Part shown: one piece after another, positions 1-7,391 of the stretch
Position numbering within the stretch: the stretch's first letter is position 1
Layout of the letters: every line of letters starts with the position of its first letter
NCBI GenBank assembly: GCA_964443055.1
Contig: CAYUBT010000054.1
Location: 1-14,662 of the forward strand
DNA: 14,662 nt
Source of the DNA: JADYZU01 sp964443055
GTDB lineage: Bacteria; Pseudomonadota; Alphaproteobacteria; Rhodobacterales; Rhodobacteraceae
Direction: 5' to 3'
Notes under the pieces: generated by a model
What the model saw: only the letters and a program-made list of their open reading frames with translations
What the model was told of the DNA's origin: nothing
Databases searched by the model: none
Program-made: the position numbers and the translations under genes

Positions 1-36
1 CGCCTGCGCGGTATTGACGAACTCGTCTGCGCTTAA
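1..36 (+). CDS. Possible C-terminal end of an unidentified + strand gene (partial)
   Basis: Frame 1 is open from the window edge and ends with TAA at 34-36, giving the last residues RLRGIDELVCA. This is too short to recognise a family. The position, convergent with smc and directly before the smc terminator, is where a neighbouring gene would end, but an 11-codon open stretch is also expected by chance in DNA this GC-rich. No function is proposed. Confidence 0.25.
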   Translation, partial: RLRGIDELVCA

Positions 37-60
37 ATGAGGAAGTCGTCTGAGACCGAG

Positions 61-88
61 AAAACGAACGCCCGCGCCCTCCGGGCGT
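61..88 (-). terminator. Rho-independent terminator of smc
   Basis: Bases 68-74 (ACGCCCG) and 82-88 (CGGGCGT) are perfect inverted repeats with a 7-base loop. Read on the minus strand, the 7-bp GC-rich stem is followed within a few bases by TTTT (positions 64-61). It lies 16-43 bases after the smc stop codon, so it fits an intrinsic terminator for smc. No T-tract follows the stem on the + strand, so termination in that direction would be weaker. Confidence 0.7.
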
Positions 89-103
89 GGGATCCGCCGA
101 ACC

Positions 104-3100
104 CTAATTCAACGTCTCCACCTCCGCCGGCTCGCGCTCCTGCAACATGGCCGCCAACCGCTCGCGGGCGCTGGGCGAGGGGCTGGGCGCCTCGCCATTT
201 CCATGGGCGCGCCCATTCGCGTGGTCCTGGTCATGGTCGTGAGCGTGACCATGACACATCNNNNNNNNNNCAGCCTCGATGGTGGCATGTGCCTCTCCAT
301 TTCCATGGGCATGACCATTCGCGTGCCCGTTGCTCGCCACCTCACCGTTCGTGTGCCCGTTCGTCGCCGCATGGCCGTTCGCGTGACCATTCGTCTGACC
401 GTGACTGGCTGCGGCCGCGTTGCCATCCGCCGCCACCGCTTCCTTGGCGATCTTGCCGTTGGCGCTGACCTGATCGAACCGCACCGACACGTGCTTGGAC
501 ACGCCGCGTTCCTGCATCGTGATGCCGTAGAGCTGATCGCAGCCCTGCATCGTGCGCTTGTGGTGGGTGATGACGATAAAGTGCGAGCGATCCAGGAAGC
601 CGTGCACCACCTGCGAGAATCGCTCCACATTGGCTTCGTCCAGCGCCGCATCCACTTCGTCGAGCACACAGACCGGGGCAGGATTGGACAGGAACACGGC
701 GAAGATCAGCGCAAGCGCCGTCAGCGTCTGTTCGCCTCCCGACATGAGCGAGAGCGAGGTCAGCTTCTTGCCCGGCGGCTGGCACATGATTTCAAGCCCG
801 GCCTCGAGCGGGTCGTCCGATTCGACCAGTTGCAGCCGCGCCTCGCCGCCGGAAAAGAGATGGCGGAAGAGCGTGGCGAAATTCTCGTTCACGCGATCAA
901 AGGCGGCGAGCAGCCGTTCACGCCCCTCGCGGTTGAGGCTGCCGATCCCGCCGCGCAGGGTGCGGATCGCCTCTTCGAGATCCTGCTTTTCATGCAGAAG
1001 CATGTCGCGTTCGGCCCCGGCCTCGGCGGCGTCCTCCTCGGCGCGCAGATTGACGGCGCCGAGCGCATCGCGGTTGCGGCGAAGCGTGGCGATCTGCGCG
1101 TCGAGTGCGGACAGGGGTGGCATGTCGTCCGGGTCGATGCCGGCCGCGAGCGCATCGGGGGTGCAATCGCGCATGTCGAGGATGCGGGCGGCGGCTTCTT
1201 CGACGGCCTGCAGCGTGGCCTCGGCCCCGGCCTCGGCCCGGGCGCGGGCTTCGCGGGCCTCGGCGGCGGCGCGCTCCGCATCGCGCTCTTCGGTCTGGGC
1301 GTTGCGCAAGGTGCCCTCCCCCGCCGCCAGCGCGTCCTTTGCCGCCGTCTGCCGCGCCTCGGCGGCAGCCACGTCACGGGCAAGCGTGGCATCCCGTGTG
1401 TCCAGTTCGGCGGGCGTGGCACGCAGGCGGGCGAGGTCGGCTTCGGCTTCCTGCCGACGGGCGGCAAGGGCAGAGAGCCGCGCACCGGCATTGGCGCGGC
1501 GTTCCTCCCAGTCCGCGCGTTCGCGGGCGATCGCCTCAGCCCGGCGCTGGCGACCCTCGCCCTGGCGGCGCAGGTCATCGGCAGCCTGGCGGCGGGCGAG
1601 CATCGCCTCACGCGCGGTTTCCACCCTCGCACGTGCGGCAGCGGCAGCATTGCGCGCGGCCTCCGGGTCAGGCAGCGCGGCGAGCGCGGCCTCGGCCCGG
1701 GCGAGGCCCTCGCGCGCCTGCGCCTGTGCGGCCTCGGCCTGCGCCAGCGCCTCGGATGCAGCATCACGGCGGCCCTGCGCAAGGCGATGTTCGGCCCCCG
1801 CCCGACTTGTGGCGCGATGCGCTTCGGCAAGCAGACGGTCGGCCGCACGCCGGGCCTCGCGGGCCGTCATGTCGGCCTCGGCAAGCGACTTCAGGCGGGC
1901 AGCGATCCGTTCATGCGCTGCGCGCGCGGCCTCGGCCCCGGTCTCGGCCTCGTCCAGTTCACGACGCAGGGCCGCGAGGCGGTTCTCCTGTTCGAGCCGC
2001 TGTGCAAGGGCCGACGGCGCGTCCCGGGCCATGACCCGCAGCCCGTCCCAGCGCCAGAGATCACCCTCGCGGCTCACGAGCCGCTGGCCGGGCAAGAGGT
2101 GCGCCTGCAGGGCCTCACCCTGCCCTGCCGCGACGATTCCGGTGGCTGAAAGCGCGCGGGCCAGTGCCGGAGGGGCGGTGATATGCCGGTCAAGCGGCTC
2201 CGCCCCGTCGGGGAGCGGGGGCATCTCTCCCGCAAGCGGGATCCAGCCGCTGCCCTTGCCTGCCTCGGCGGGGTGGCGCAGGTCGTCGCCCAGCGCCGCG
2301 CCCAGCGCATGTTCGTAACCGGAGGCGACGGTGACCTTCGCGAGCATCTGGCCTTCCTCGCCCGGCGCGCGGGTCACGAGACGGGCAAGACCCGCGACTT
2401 CGGCCTGAAGCGCGCGGGCCGCGCCCTCGGCAGCAGCGCGGGCGGCGCGGGCATCACCTTCCTGCACGGCCGCGTCATGGCGGGCGGATTCGGCTTCGGC
2501 CAGCACGGATTCGGCATTGGCGGCGGTGGCGGTGGCGGTGGCGAGATCCGCTTCGGCCAGCCGCTCCGCCTCACCCGCCGCCTGTGCGGCGGCCATCGCT
2601 TCCTCACCCGAACACCGCGCCGATTCCAGCGCGGTCCCGGCCCGCGCCAGCGCCCTGCGCTGCTCGTCCAGCCGCCGCGCGGCCTCGTCGTGGCGGGCGA
2701 GCAGTTCGGCAGCCTCCCCCGCCAGCGCCACCTGTTCGCTTTCGGCTTCGGCCAGCGCCGCACCCGCCCCGGCGGCCGCCTGCTGCGCCACGGCCAGCCG
2801 TTCCTCATGGCCCTCGCCTGCGACGCGCAACTGCGATTCGTCGCGGGCGAGCCGGGCAAGCGTTTCCTCGGCATCCGCACCCAGCGCGCGTTCGCGGGCG
2901 TGGTCCTCGTCCAGCCTTGCGATGGTCGCTTCCAGATCGGCGATCCGCGTGGCGGTCTGGCGGATTTCCTCGGCCAGTGCGGCGCGCGCCATCTCGAGCC
3001 GAGTCAGGACGGCCCCGGAAATGGCCTCTTCCTCGCGCAAAGGCGGGAGGGCCTCCTCCGCCCGGGCCCGGGCCGCAACCGCCGCAACCGCGCGGGCCTC

Positions 3101-3883
3101 GGCGGCGAGCGTCTCCTGACGGTGCCGGTCCAGCGCCGCCTCCGCCGCCGCAGCCCCCGCCCGCGCCTCGTCCCAGCGCCGCCAGAGCGCCAGCCCCTCG
3201 GCAAGGCGCAATTCGTTCCCGATCTCGCGGTAACGCCGGGCGGCCCGGGTCTGGCGCGCCAGCTGGCCCAATCGCGTTTCAAGCTGGCCGATCACGTCAT
3301 CGACACGCGACAGGTTCTGCTCCGCACCGCGCAGGCGCAATTCGGCCTCATGCCTGCGCTGGTAGAGCCCGGCGATTCCGGCGGCGTCTTCAAGGATGCG
3401 CCGCCTAGCCACCGGCCTGGCGGCAACGAGTTCGGCCACCTGCCCCTGCCGCACCAGCGCGGGCGAGCCGGCCCCGCTGGCCGCGTCGGCGAACAGCATC
3501 TGCACATCGCGTGCCCGCACCTCGCGGCCCTGCACACGGTAACCCGAGCCCAGATCACGTGTCACCCGCCGCGTGACCTCGAGGATGTCCGCATCATTGA
3601 AAGCGGCGGGGGCCTTGCGGTCCGAATTGTCGATGGTGAGTTGCACTTCGGCGAAATGGCGCGCGGGGCGGCTGCCCGAGCCTGCGAAGATCACATCTTC
3701 CATCCCGCCGCCGCGAAGCTGCGAGGGCCGCGTCTCGCCCATCACCCAGCGGAGCGCCTCGAGCAGATTCGACTTGCCACAGCCGTTCGGCCCGACGATC
3801 CCGGTCAGCCCCTCGGCGATGACCAGATCGGTCGGGTCGACGAAACTCTTGAATCCGTTCAGCCTCAGCCGGGTGAAATGCAT
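104..3883 (-). CDS. smc: Chromosome segregation protein SMC, with His/Asn/Gly-rich C-terminal insert
   Basis: SMC is the ATPase core of the bacterial condensin; it dimerises at the hinge, works with ScpA and ScpB and organises the nucleoid. The N-terminal head begins MHFTRLRLNGFKSF and has Walker A GPNGCGKS at residues 31-38. An Ala/Glu/Arg-rich coiled coil leads to a hinge around residues 510-640 and a returning coiled coil. The C-terminal head has the signature LMSGGEQTL near residue 1048 and Walker B PVCVLDEVDAALD near 1070. I chose the ATG at 3883 because the family usually starts at this point and a TTGACC-N17-CATGAT promoter lies just upstream; ATG at 3895 is the alternative, and a start at 3976 would lie upstream of the promoter. 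The product is about 1259 aa including the gap, roughly 100 longer than I expect. The excess is a low-complexity insert at 170-424 interrupted by ten Ns, after which the usual-looking tail ARERLAAMLQERE resumes. Confidence 0.97.
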   Translation of the reverse strand: MHFTRLRLNGFKSFVDPTDLVIAEGLTGIVGPNGCGKSNLLEALRWVMGETRPSQLRGGGMEDVIFAGSGSRPARHFAEVQLTIDNSDRKAPAAFNDADILEVTRRVTRDLGSGYRVQGREVRARDVQMLFADAASGAGSPALVRQGQVAELVAARPVARRRILEDAAGIAGLYQRRHEAELRLRGAEQNLSRVDDVIGQLETRLGQLARQTRAARRYREIGNELRLAEGLALWRRWDEARAGAAAAEAALDRHRQETLAAEARAVAAVAARARAEEALPPLREEEAISGAVLTRLEMARAALAEEIRQTATRIADLEATIARLDEDHARERALGADAEETLARLARDESQLRVAGEGHEERLAVAQQAAAGAGAALAEAESEQVALAGEAAELLARHDEAARRLDEQRRALARAGTALESARCSGEEAMAAAQAAGEAERLAEADLATATATAANAESVLAEAESARHDAAVQEGDARAARAAAEGAARALQAEVAGLARLVTRAPGEEGQMLAKVTVASGYEHALGAALGDDLRHPAEAGKGSGWIPLAGEMPPLPDGAEPLDRHITAPPALARALSATGIVAAGQGEALQAHLLPGQRLVSREGDLWRWDGLRVMARDAPSALAQRLEQENRLAALRRELDEAETGAEAARAAHERIAARLKSLAEADMTAREARRAADRLLAEAHRATSRAGAEHRLAQGRRDAASEALAQAEAAQAQAREGLARAEAALAALPDPEAARNAAAAARARVETAREAMLARRQAADDLRRQGEGRQRRAEAIARERADWEERRANAGARLSALAARRQEAEADLARLRATPAELDTRDATLARDVAAAEARQTAAKDALAAGEGTLRNAQTEERDAERAAAEAREARARAEAGAEATLQAVEEAAARILDMRDCTPDALAAGIDPDDMPPLSALDAQIATLRRNRDALGAVNLRAEEDAAEAGAERDMLLHEKQDLEEAIRTLRGGIGSLNREGRERLLAAFDRVNENFATLFRHLFSGGEARLQLVESDDPLEAGLEIMCQPPGKKLTSLSLMSGGEQTLTALALIFAVFLSNPAPVCVLDEVDAALDEANVERFSQVVHGFLDRSHFIVITHHKRTMQGCDQLYGITMQERGVSKHVSVRFDQVSANGKIAKEAVAADGNAAAASHGQTNGHANGHAATNGHTNGEVASNGHANGHAHGNGEAHATIEAXXXXMCHGHAHDHDQDHANGRAHGNGEAPSPSPSARERLAAMLQEREPAEVETLN
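170..424 (-). repeat. Low-complexity NGHA/HGHD repeat insert within the smc C-terminus
   Basis: About 85 codons of smc encode repeats of NGHA, TNGH, HGNGE and a His/Asp run (HGHAHDHDQDH). At the DNA level, CCATTTCCATGGGC occurs at 195-208 and again at 297-310. The match extends to 29 bases (195-223 against 297-325) with three mismatches, 102 bases apart as assembled. Shorter units built on GTTCGTGTGCCC or ATTCGTCTGACC recur between 318 and 404. The block sits between the conserved ATPase head and a short conserved-looking tail, so it looks like a repeat expansion in a flexible linker rather than a fold. Confidence 0.85.
261..270. other. Assembly gap (10 Ns) inside the smc repeat
   Basis: Ten Ns interrupt the repeat-coding part of smc. 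Both flanks read in the same frame with matching repeat content (HANGHAHGNGEA on one side, HANGRAHGNGEA on the other). If the frame is intact, the true missing length should therefore be 1 modulo 3. The placeholder length may not be the real length. Confidence 0.98.
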
Positions 3884-3910
3884 CCTGCCCGCCATGTTTC
3901 GACTCGGGCG

Positions 3911-3939
3911 ATCATGCGGCCGAACGATGTGTTGGTCAA
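3911..3939 (-). promoter_or_regulatory. Probable smc promoter
   Basis: On the minus strand TTGACC (3939-3934) is followed after exactly 17 bases by CATGAT (3916-3911), matching 5/6 and 4/6 of the sigma-70 consensus. Transcription would start near 3904, leaving about 20 bases before the ATG at 3883. The sequence match and distance are seen; promoter activity is inferred. Confidence 0.5.
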
Positions 3940-3960
3940 CTATCCATGGCATATATGACC
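3932..3960 (+). promoter_or_regulatory. Possible promoter region of the amino-sugar operon, overlapping an inverted repeat
   Basis: The only AT-rich patch upstream of the operon is at 3950-3957 (CATATATG). TTGGTC at 3932-3937 and TATGAC at 3954-3959 are 16 bases apart and could serve as a weak -35/-10 pair. GGTCA (3934-3938) and TGACC (3956-3960) form a perfect inverted repeat with a 17-base spacer, and its left arm overlaps the smc -35 hexamer. This arrangement could couple or exclude the two divergent promoters. The match to consensus is poor, as expected for a regulated promoter, so confidence is low. Confidence 0.3.
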
Positions 3961-3968
3961 GGCGCATC

Positions 3969-3982
3969 CGCAACATGTTGCG
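3969..3982. promoter_or_regulatory. Candidate operator: perfect 14-bp palindrome
   Basis: CGCAACATGTTGCG is identical to its reverse complement. It lies 72 bases upstream of the agaS-like start codon and just downstream of the possible promoter, a position typical of repressor roadblock sites. Size and symmetry suit a dimeric repressor such as a LacI- or GntR-type protein, but no regulator gene is in the window and I do not recognise the exact motif. Confidence 0.4.
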
Positions 3983-4022
3983 CAGCGCTGCCCGTCCCTG
4001 TCCAAGGGGAAAGGCGCATGTT

Positions 4023-4035
4023 ATGGGCCGCCCAT
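4023..4035. promoter_or_regulatory. Second palindrome in the operon leader
   Basis: ATGGGC (4023-4028) and GCCCAT (4030-4035) form a perfect inverted repeat around a single C. It ends 8 bases before the ribosome binding site GGAGAGA (4044-4050) of the first operon gene. It could be a second operator or a leader structure; a one-base loop makes an RNA hairpin of full length unlikely. Confidence 0.3.
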
Positions 4036-4053
4036 GCTGATCCGGAGAGAGAT

Positions 4054-5142
4054 ATGAGTGACCCGCTGTCCCGCTGGCAGACCTGGCGCGAGATCATGGC
4101 CCAACCGGCGATCTGGAGCAACTGGGCCGGGAACCCTGTGCTCGCCGCCGCGCATGACTGGGTGAGGGGCACCGGCACCGATGAGGTCTGGCTGACCGGC
4201 GCGGGCTCGTCCGCCTATATCGGCGACATGGTGGTCGCCGGGCTCGAGGGACAGGACGGCCCCCGGCTGCGTGCGGTGCCGACAACTGATCTGGTGAGTC
4301 GCCCCGACGCCTATCTGAAAGCCGGTCCGGCGGGGCGCAGGCCGCTGGTCGTCTCGTTCGGGCGGTCGGGCAATTCGGCGGAATCGCTCGGCACGCTCGA
4401 TGCGCTCGACGCGCTGGCACCCGATGCGCCGAGGCTGAACATCACCTGCAACGGCGACAGTGCGCTGGCGAAACGGGCGGGCGCGAACGGGCATGTCCTC
4501 ATCCTGCCCGAGGCGACCCATGACCAGGGTTTCGCCATGACCTCGAGCCTCACGACGATGGTGCTGAGCGCGCTGGCGCTGTTCGATGCCGCGCCCGGCT
4601 GGCCCGACCGGCTGGCTCGCGCGGGCGAGACCGCCACGACCCTGCTGCCGCGACTGGCCGGGGCGGCCGCAACCGCCCGCCTGCCCGAACGGATCGTCTT
4701 CGTCGGCGCGGGGCCACTGGCCTATGCCGCGCGCGAGTCAGCACTGAAGGTGATGGAACTGACCGCCGGACGTGTGCCCGCGCTCTGGGATTCCTCGCTC
4801 GGCTTCCGCCATGGGCCGAAAAGCTTCGTTCTGGGCGAGACAGATATCGTCATCCTCACCTCGCCCGAGGCCCATGCCGCGCTTTACGACGCCGATCTGG
4901 TGGCAGAACTGCGCGCGCAGTTTCCCGCATCGCGCGTCACGGCGCTTGGCCCCGGCGGCGATCTCGACATTGCCATGCCCGATGGTGCAGCCTGGGGCGC
5001 ACCGCTGGCCATCCTCTACGCGCAATGTCTGGCGGTGGCCTTCTCCGACCGGCTCGGCCTTGCGGTCGATGATCCGTTCGCGGGACGCGGCACGCTCAGC
5101 CGCGTGGTCTCGGGCGTGCGGTTGCATCCGGTCGCGCAGTGA
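4054..5142 (+). CDS. agaS: AgaS / NagB-II-type SIS-domain amino-sugar-phosphate deaminase/isomerase
   Basis: This 362-aa protein has two SIS (sugar isomerase) domains. It probably converts galactosamine-6-phosphate or glucosamine-6-phosphate to the ketose 6-phosphate plus ammonia in the cytoplasm. The first SIS domain (about residues 45-180) has GAGSS at 49-53 and the phosphate-binding loop SFGRSGNSAE at 101-110. The second (about 210-350) has ESALKVMELTAG at 228-239 and FRHGPKSF at 251-258, a typical AgaS-like signature, and ends DPFAGRGTLSRVVSG. There is no glutaminase domain, so it is not GlmS. The start at 4054 follows GGAGAGA by three bases; open frame continues upstream to 3946 but without family-like sequence. 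It heads the operon. Whether the substrate is the galacto or gluco form cannot be read from sequence: the GatZ neighbour favours galacto, while many SIS enzymes of this type act as NagB-II. Confidence 0.85.
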   Translation: MSDPLSRWQTWREIMAQPAIWSNWAGNPVLAAAHDWVRGTGTDEVWLTGAGSSAYIGDMVVAGLEGQDGPRLRAVPTTDLVSRPDAYLKAGPAGRRPLVVSFGRSGNSAESLGTLDALDALAPDAPRLNITCNGDSALAKRAGANGHVLILPEATHDQGFAMTSSLTTMVLSALALFDAAPGWPDRLARAGETATTLLPRLAGAAATARLPERIVFVGAGPLAYAARESALKVMELTAGRVPALWDSSLGFRHGPKSFVLGETDIVILTSPEAHAALYDADLVAELRAQFPASRVTALGPGGDLDIAMPDGAAWGAPLAILYAQCLAVAFSDRLGLAVDDPFAGRGTLSRVVSGVRLHPVAQ

Positions 5143-5171
5143 CCGCCTGCATCTTCATCTTCGCACAAATA

Positions 5172-5209
5172 CGCCCCGGGGGGGCGAAGCGGGGGGGCAG
5201 CGCCCCCGC
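5172..5209. repeat. Rhodobacterales-type GC hairpin repeat between the first two operon genes
   Basis: The 91-base spacer (5143-5233) contains two adjacent perfect hairpins. One is CGCCCC/GGGGCG (5172-5177 with 5181-5186). The other is GGGGGC-AGC-GCCCCC (5193-5207), alternatively paired as GCGGGGG/CCCCCGC (5189-5195 with 5203-5209). They are preceded by ATCTTCATCTTCGCACAAATA. From memory, this layout (TTCGCA-AAATA followed by GGGGGCAGCGCCCCC) is a dispersed intergenic repeat in Rhodobacteraceae. No T-run follows, so it is not a classical terminator, but it could lower downstream expression or stabilise the upstream mRNA end. Confidence 0.65.
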
Positions 5210-5233
5210 TGACCGGCTCGGGGTGCGCGCCGC

Positions 5234-6145
5234 ATGATCGCCGCCGGAATCGACCTTGGCGGCACGAAGATCGAGGCGCAGCTCTTTGCGCCTGACTGGT
5301 CCGTCGCACACCACCGCCGCATCGACACGCCGCGCGATTATCCCGGCCTCGTCGCGGCCATGGCCGAACAGGTGGCCTGGGCCGACGAGGCTTCGGGCAA
5401 GACGATCCCCGTGGGCATCGCCGCCGCCGGACTGGTCAATCCCGAGACCGGCCATGCCTATACGGCCAATCTGCCCGCGACCGGCAAGCCCTTTCCCGCC
5501 GACATCGCCGCCGCCGCGGGCCGTCCCGTCACCTATGTGAACGACTGCCGCGCGCTTGCACTCTCCGAGGCGACTTTCGGCGCGGGACGCGGAATGAGCC
5601 CGGTCGCGGGGCTGATTCTCGGCACCGGGATCGGCGGCGGCGTGGCGGTCGGGGGCAGGCTGCTGGCCGGGCATTCGCTGACCGGGGGCGAGTTCGGGCA
5701 TTTCACCCTCTCCGCCCATCTGCTCGAGAAACACGCCCTGCCAGTCCACCGCTGCGGCTGCGGGCGGTCGGGCTGCACCGAGACCTATTTGTCCGGCCCC
5801 GGCCTTGCCCGGCTGGCCGGGGCGCTGACGGGACGCCCGCTTTCGTCACGCGAGATCGTCGAGGGCCGGGCCGGCGACCCCGATCTGGCCCGCGTCTGGC
5901 AGGTCTGGTGCGAACTGGCGGCCGAGATGATCGTCACGCTGGTCTTCACCATCGACCCCGAGGTGATCGTTCTGGGCGGCGGGCTGTCGCAGGCCAGGGG
6001 CATCGCCGACGATCTGTCAGCCGCCACACAAAGGGCGCAACTGCCCGGTTTCCGTATTCCCGCGATCCGCGTGGCCCAGGGCGGCGACGCCTCGGGCGCG
6101 CGGGGCGCGGCCTATGCTGCCTGTCAGGAGGCCAAGAATGTCTGA
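5234..6145 (+). CDS. ROK-family amino-sugar kinase (NagK/AgaK-like)
   Basis: This 303-aa ROK sugar kinase probably phosphorylates N-acetylglucosamine or N-acetylgalactosamine at O6 with ATP in the cytoplasm. The ATP-binding DLGGTK is at residues 7-12, the catalytic Asp is D104 in YVNDCRAL, and the second phosphate loop GTGIGGG is at 130-136. GGEFGH at 151-156 and CGCGRSGC at 174-181 supply the ROK zinc site (H156, C174, C176, C181). There is no N-terminal helix-turn-helix, so it is an enzyme rather than a NagC-type repressor. The ribosome binding site before the ATG is weak and the start follows the GC-hairpin spacer. Its 3' end overlaps the next gene by 8 bases, indicating translational coupling. 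The substrate is inferred from the deacetylase and deaminase in the same operon. Confidence 0.88.
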   Translation: MIAAGIDLGGTKIEAQLFAPDWSVAHHRRIDTPRDYPGLVAAMAEQVAWADEASGKTIPVGIAAAGLVNPETGHAYTANLPATGKPFPADIAAAAGRPVTYVNDCRALALSEATFGAGRGMSPVAGLILGTGIGGGVAVGGRLLAGHSLTGGEFGHFTLSAHLLEKHALPVHRCGCGRSGCTETYLSGPGLARLAGALTGRPLSSREIVEGRAGDPDLARVWQVWCELAAEMIVTLVFTIDPEVIVLGGGLSQARGIADDLSAATQRAQLPGFRIPAIRVAQGGDASGARGAAYAACQEAKNV

Positions 6146-7391
6146 TGTCCTGCGCCGGATCGTCGCCCGCAATCGCGCGGGCGCAGCGGCCGCGATCCCG
6201 TCCGTCTGCTCGGCACATCCCGATGTGCTCGCCGCCTCGCTGCGGCTGGCCCAGAGCCTCGACCGGCCGGTCGTGATCGAGGCGACCTCGAACCAGGTCA
6301 ATCAGGAGGGCGGCTATACCGGCATGACGCCCGCCGGTTTCATCACATTCGTTCAGGGCCTTGCCCGGGACAGCGGCACTGATGCCGAACGCATCGTCTT
6401 TGGCGGCGATCACCTCGGCCCGCAGGCGTGGCGCAAGCTGCCTGCGGAGGAAGCGATGGCGCGGGCGCATGTCATGGTGGCCGATTACGTGAAGGCGGGG
6501 TTCGGGAAGATTCACCTCGACTGTTCCGAAGGCTGCGCCGGAGAACCCGCGCAGCTCGGCGACGAGATCACGGTCGCCCGTTCGGCGGAACTGGCCCGAA
6601 GCTGCGCCGCTGCGGGCGATGCCGAGGCGCTGCTCTATGTCGTCGGCACCGAAGTCCCGCCGCCGGGGGGGGCACGCACCGACGAGGAAGGCGACATTCC
6701 GGCGACCCGCCCCGAAGCGGCGCGGGCGACGCTCAACGCCCATCTGGACGCCTTCAGGGGGCTGGGCGAGATCGGCGGGCTTGTGGTCCAGCCGGGCGTC
6801 GAATTTACGCCGATGCACGTGCATCACCTGCCGATGGACCGCGATCCCGGCCTGAAAGAGGCCATTGCGCATGCGCCCGGCGTCTGCCTCGAGGCGCATT
6901 CGACCGATTACCAGCATGACGATGCCTATCCCCGCCTCGCGCGGCTCGGCTTCGCCTTCCAGAAGGTCGGTCCGGCACTGACCTTCGCCTGGCGGCAGGC
7001 GCTCTACGCGCTTGACGGGATGCGCGAGGTCGCGGGCTGGGGCGAACGGATCGTCCTGCCAGCGATGGAAAAGCTGATGCTGGAGGAGCCGGGTTACTGG
7101 CAGGGTCATTATCACGGCAGTAAGGGGGAGCAGCGGCTCGCGCGGCATGTCGGGCTTGCCGACCGCATCCGCTATTACTGGCCTCATCCGCAGGCACAGG
7201 CGGCAACAGGGGCGCTCATGGCTGATCTTTCGGCCCGCAACCTGCCCGAGCCATTGCTGTGGCAGGCTTTCCCCGAAAGCGTGCTGACCCTGGCCGAGGT
7301 GATCCCCGGCCCGCGCCCGCAGGCCCTGCTGCAGGCAGCGGTGCAGGAGATGCTGATGCCCTATTTCTTCGACGAGGACGCCGGTGCGTGA
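6138..7391 (+). CDS. GatZ/KbaZ family protein (class II tagatose-bisphosphate aldolase, non-catalytic subunit type)
   Basis: This 417-aa protein belongs to the GatZ/KbaZ/AgaZ family. In enterobacteria these proteins stabilise the catalytic aldolase GatY or KbaY, which splits tagatose-1,6-bisphosphate into dihydroxyacetone phosphate and glyceraldehyde-3-phosphate. Family motifs seen are IEATSNQVNQEGGYTGM (47-63), GGDHLGP (89-95), KIHLD (124-128), GTEVPPPGGA (170-179), VVQPGVEF (216-223), LEAHSTDYQ (251-259) and KVGPALTFA (276-284). The start ATG at 6138 has AGGAGG six bases upstream and overlaps the kinase by 8 bases. The length is normal and no domain is missing. Because no GatY/KbaY gene is nearby, it may pair with one encoded elsewhere or have its own activity; homologues in GalNAc pathways have, to my recollection, been proposed as tagatose-6-phosphate kinases. 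Family assignment is firm; role is not. Confidence 0.88.
   Translation: MSDVLRRIVARNRAGAAAAIPSVCSAHPDVLAASLRLAQSLDRPVVIEATSNQVNQEGGYTGMTPAGFITFVQGLARDSGTDAERIVFGGDHLGPQAWRKLPAEEAMARAHVMVADYVKAGFGKIHLDCSEGCAGEPAQLGDEITVARSAELARSCAAAGDAEALLYVVGTEVPPPGGARTDEEGDIPATRPEAARATLNAHLDAFRGLGEIGGLVVQPGVEFTPMHVHHLPMDRDPGLKEAIAHAPGVCLEAHSTDYQHDDAYPRLARLGFAFQKVGPALTFAWRQALYALDGMREVAGWGERIVLPAMEKLMLEEPGYWQGHYHGSKGEQRLARHVGLADRIRYYWPHPQAQAATGALMADLSARNLPEPLLWQAFPESVLTLAEVIPGPRPQALLQAAVQEMLMPYFFDEDAGA

Noticed and set aside
170..424. Possible CRISPR array in the repeat block near the window start
   Set aside because: The repeats are short, degenerate, codon-periodic and in frame with smc. There are no uniform repeats separated by unique spacers.
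203..3958. Very long open frames on the + strand opposite smc (203-2149, 552-2318, 2183-3958)
   Set aside because: They mirror the GC-rich, Ala/Glu/Arg-coding coiled coil of smc. Their translations are Arg/Gly/Pro-rich with no recognisable motif, and smc on the other strand has unambiguous Walker A, hinge and Walker B motifs.
3884..3976. Upstream start codons for smc (3895 and 3976)
   Set aside because: The extension to 3976 has no SMC-like sequence and would cross the probable smc promoter. ATG at 3895 is possible but 3883 gives the usual N-terminus.
3946..4053. Upstream extension of the AgaS-like gene to 3946
   Set aside because: The added residues are not family-like, cover the candidate operators, and lack a ribosome binding site, whereas ATG 4054 has GGAGAGA just before it.
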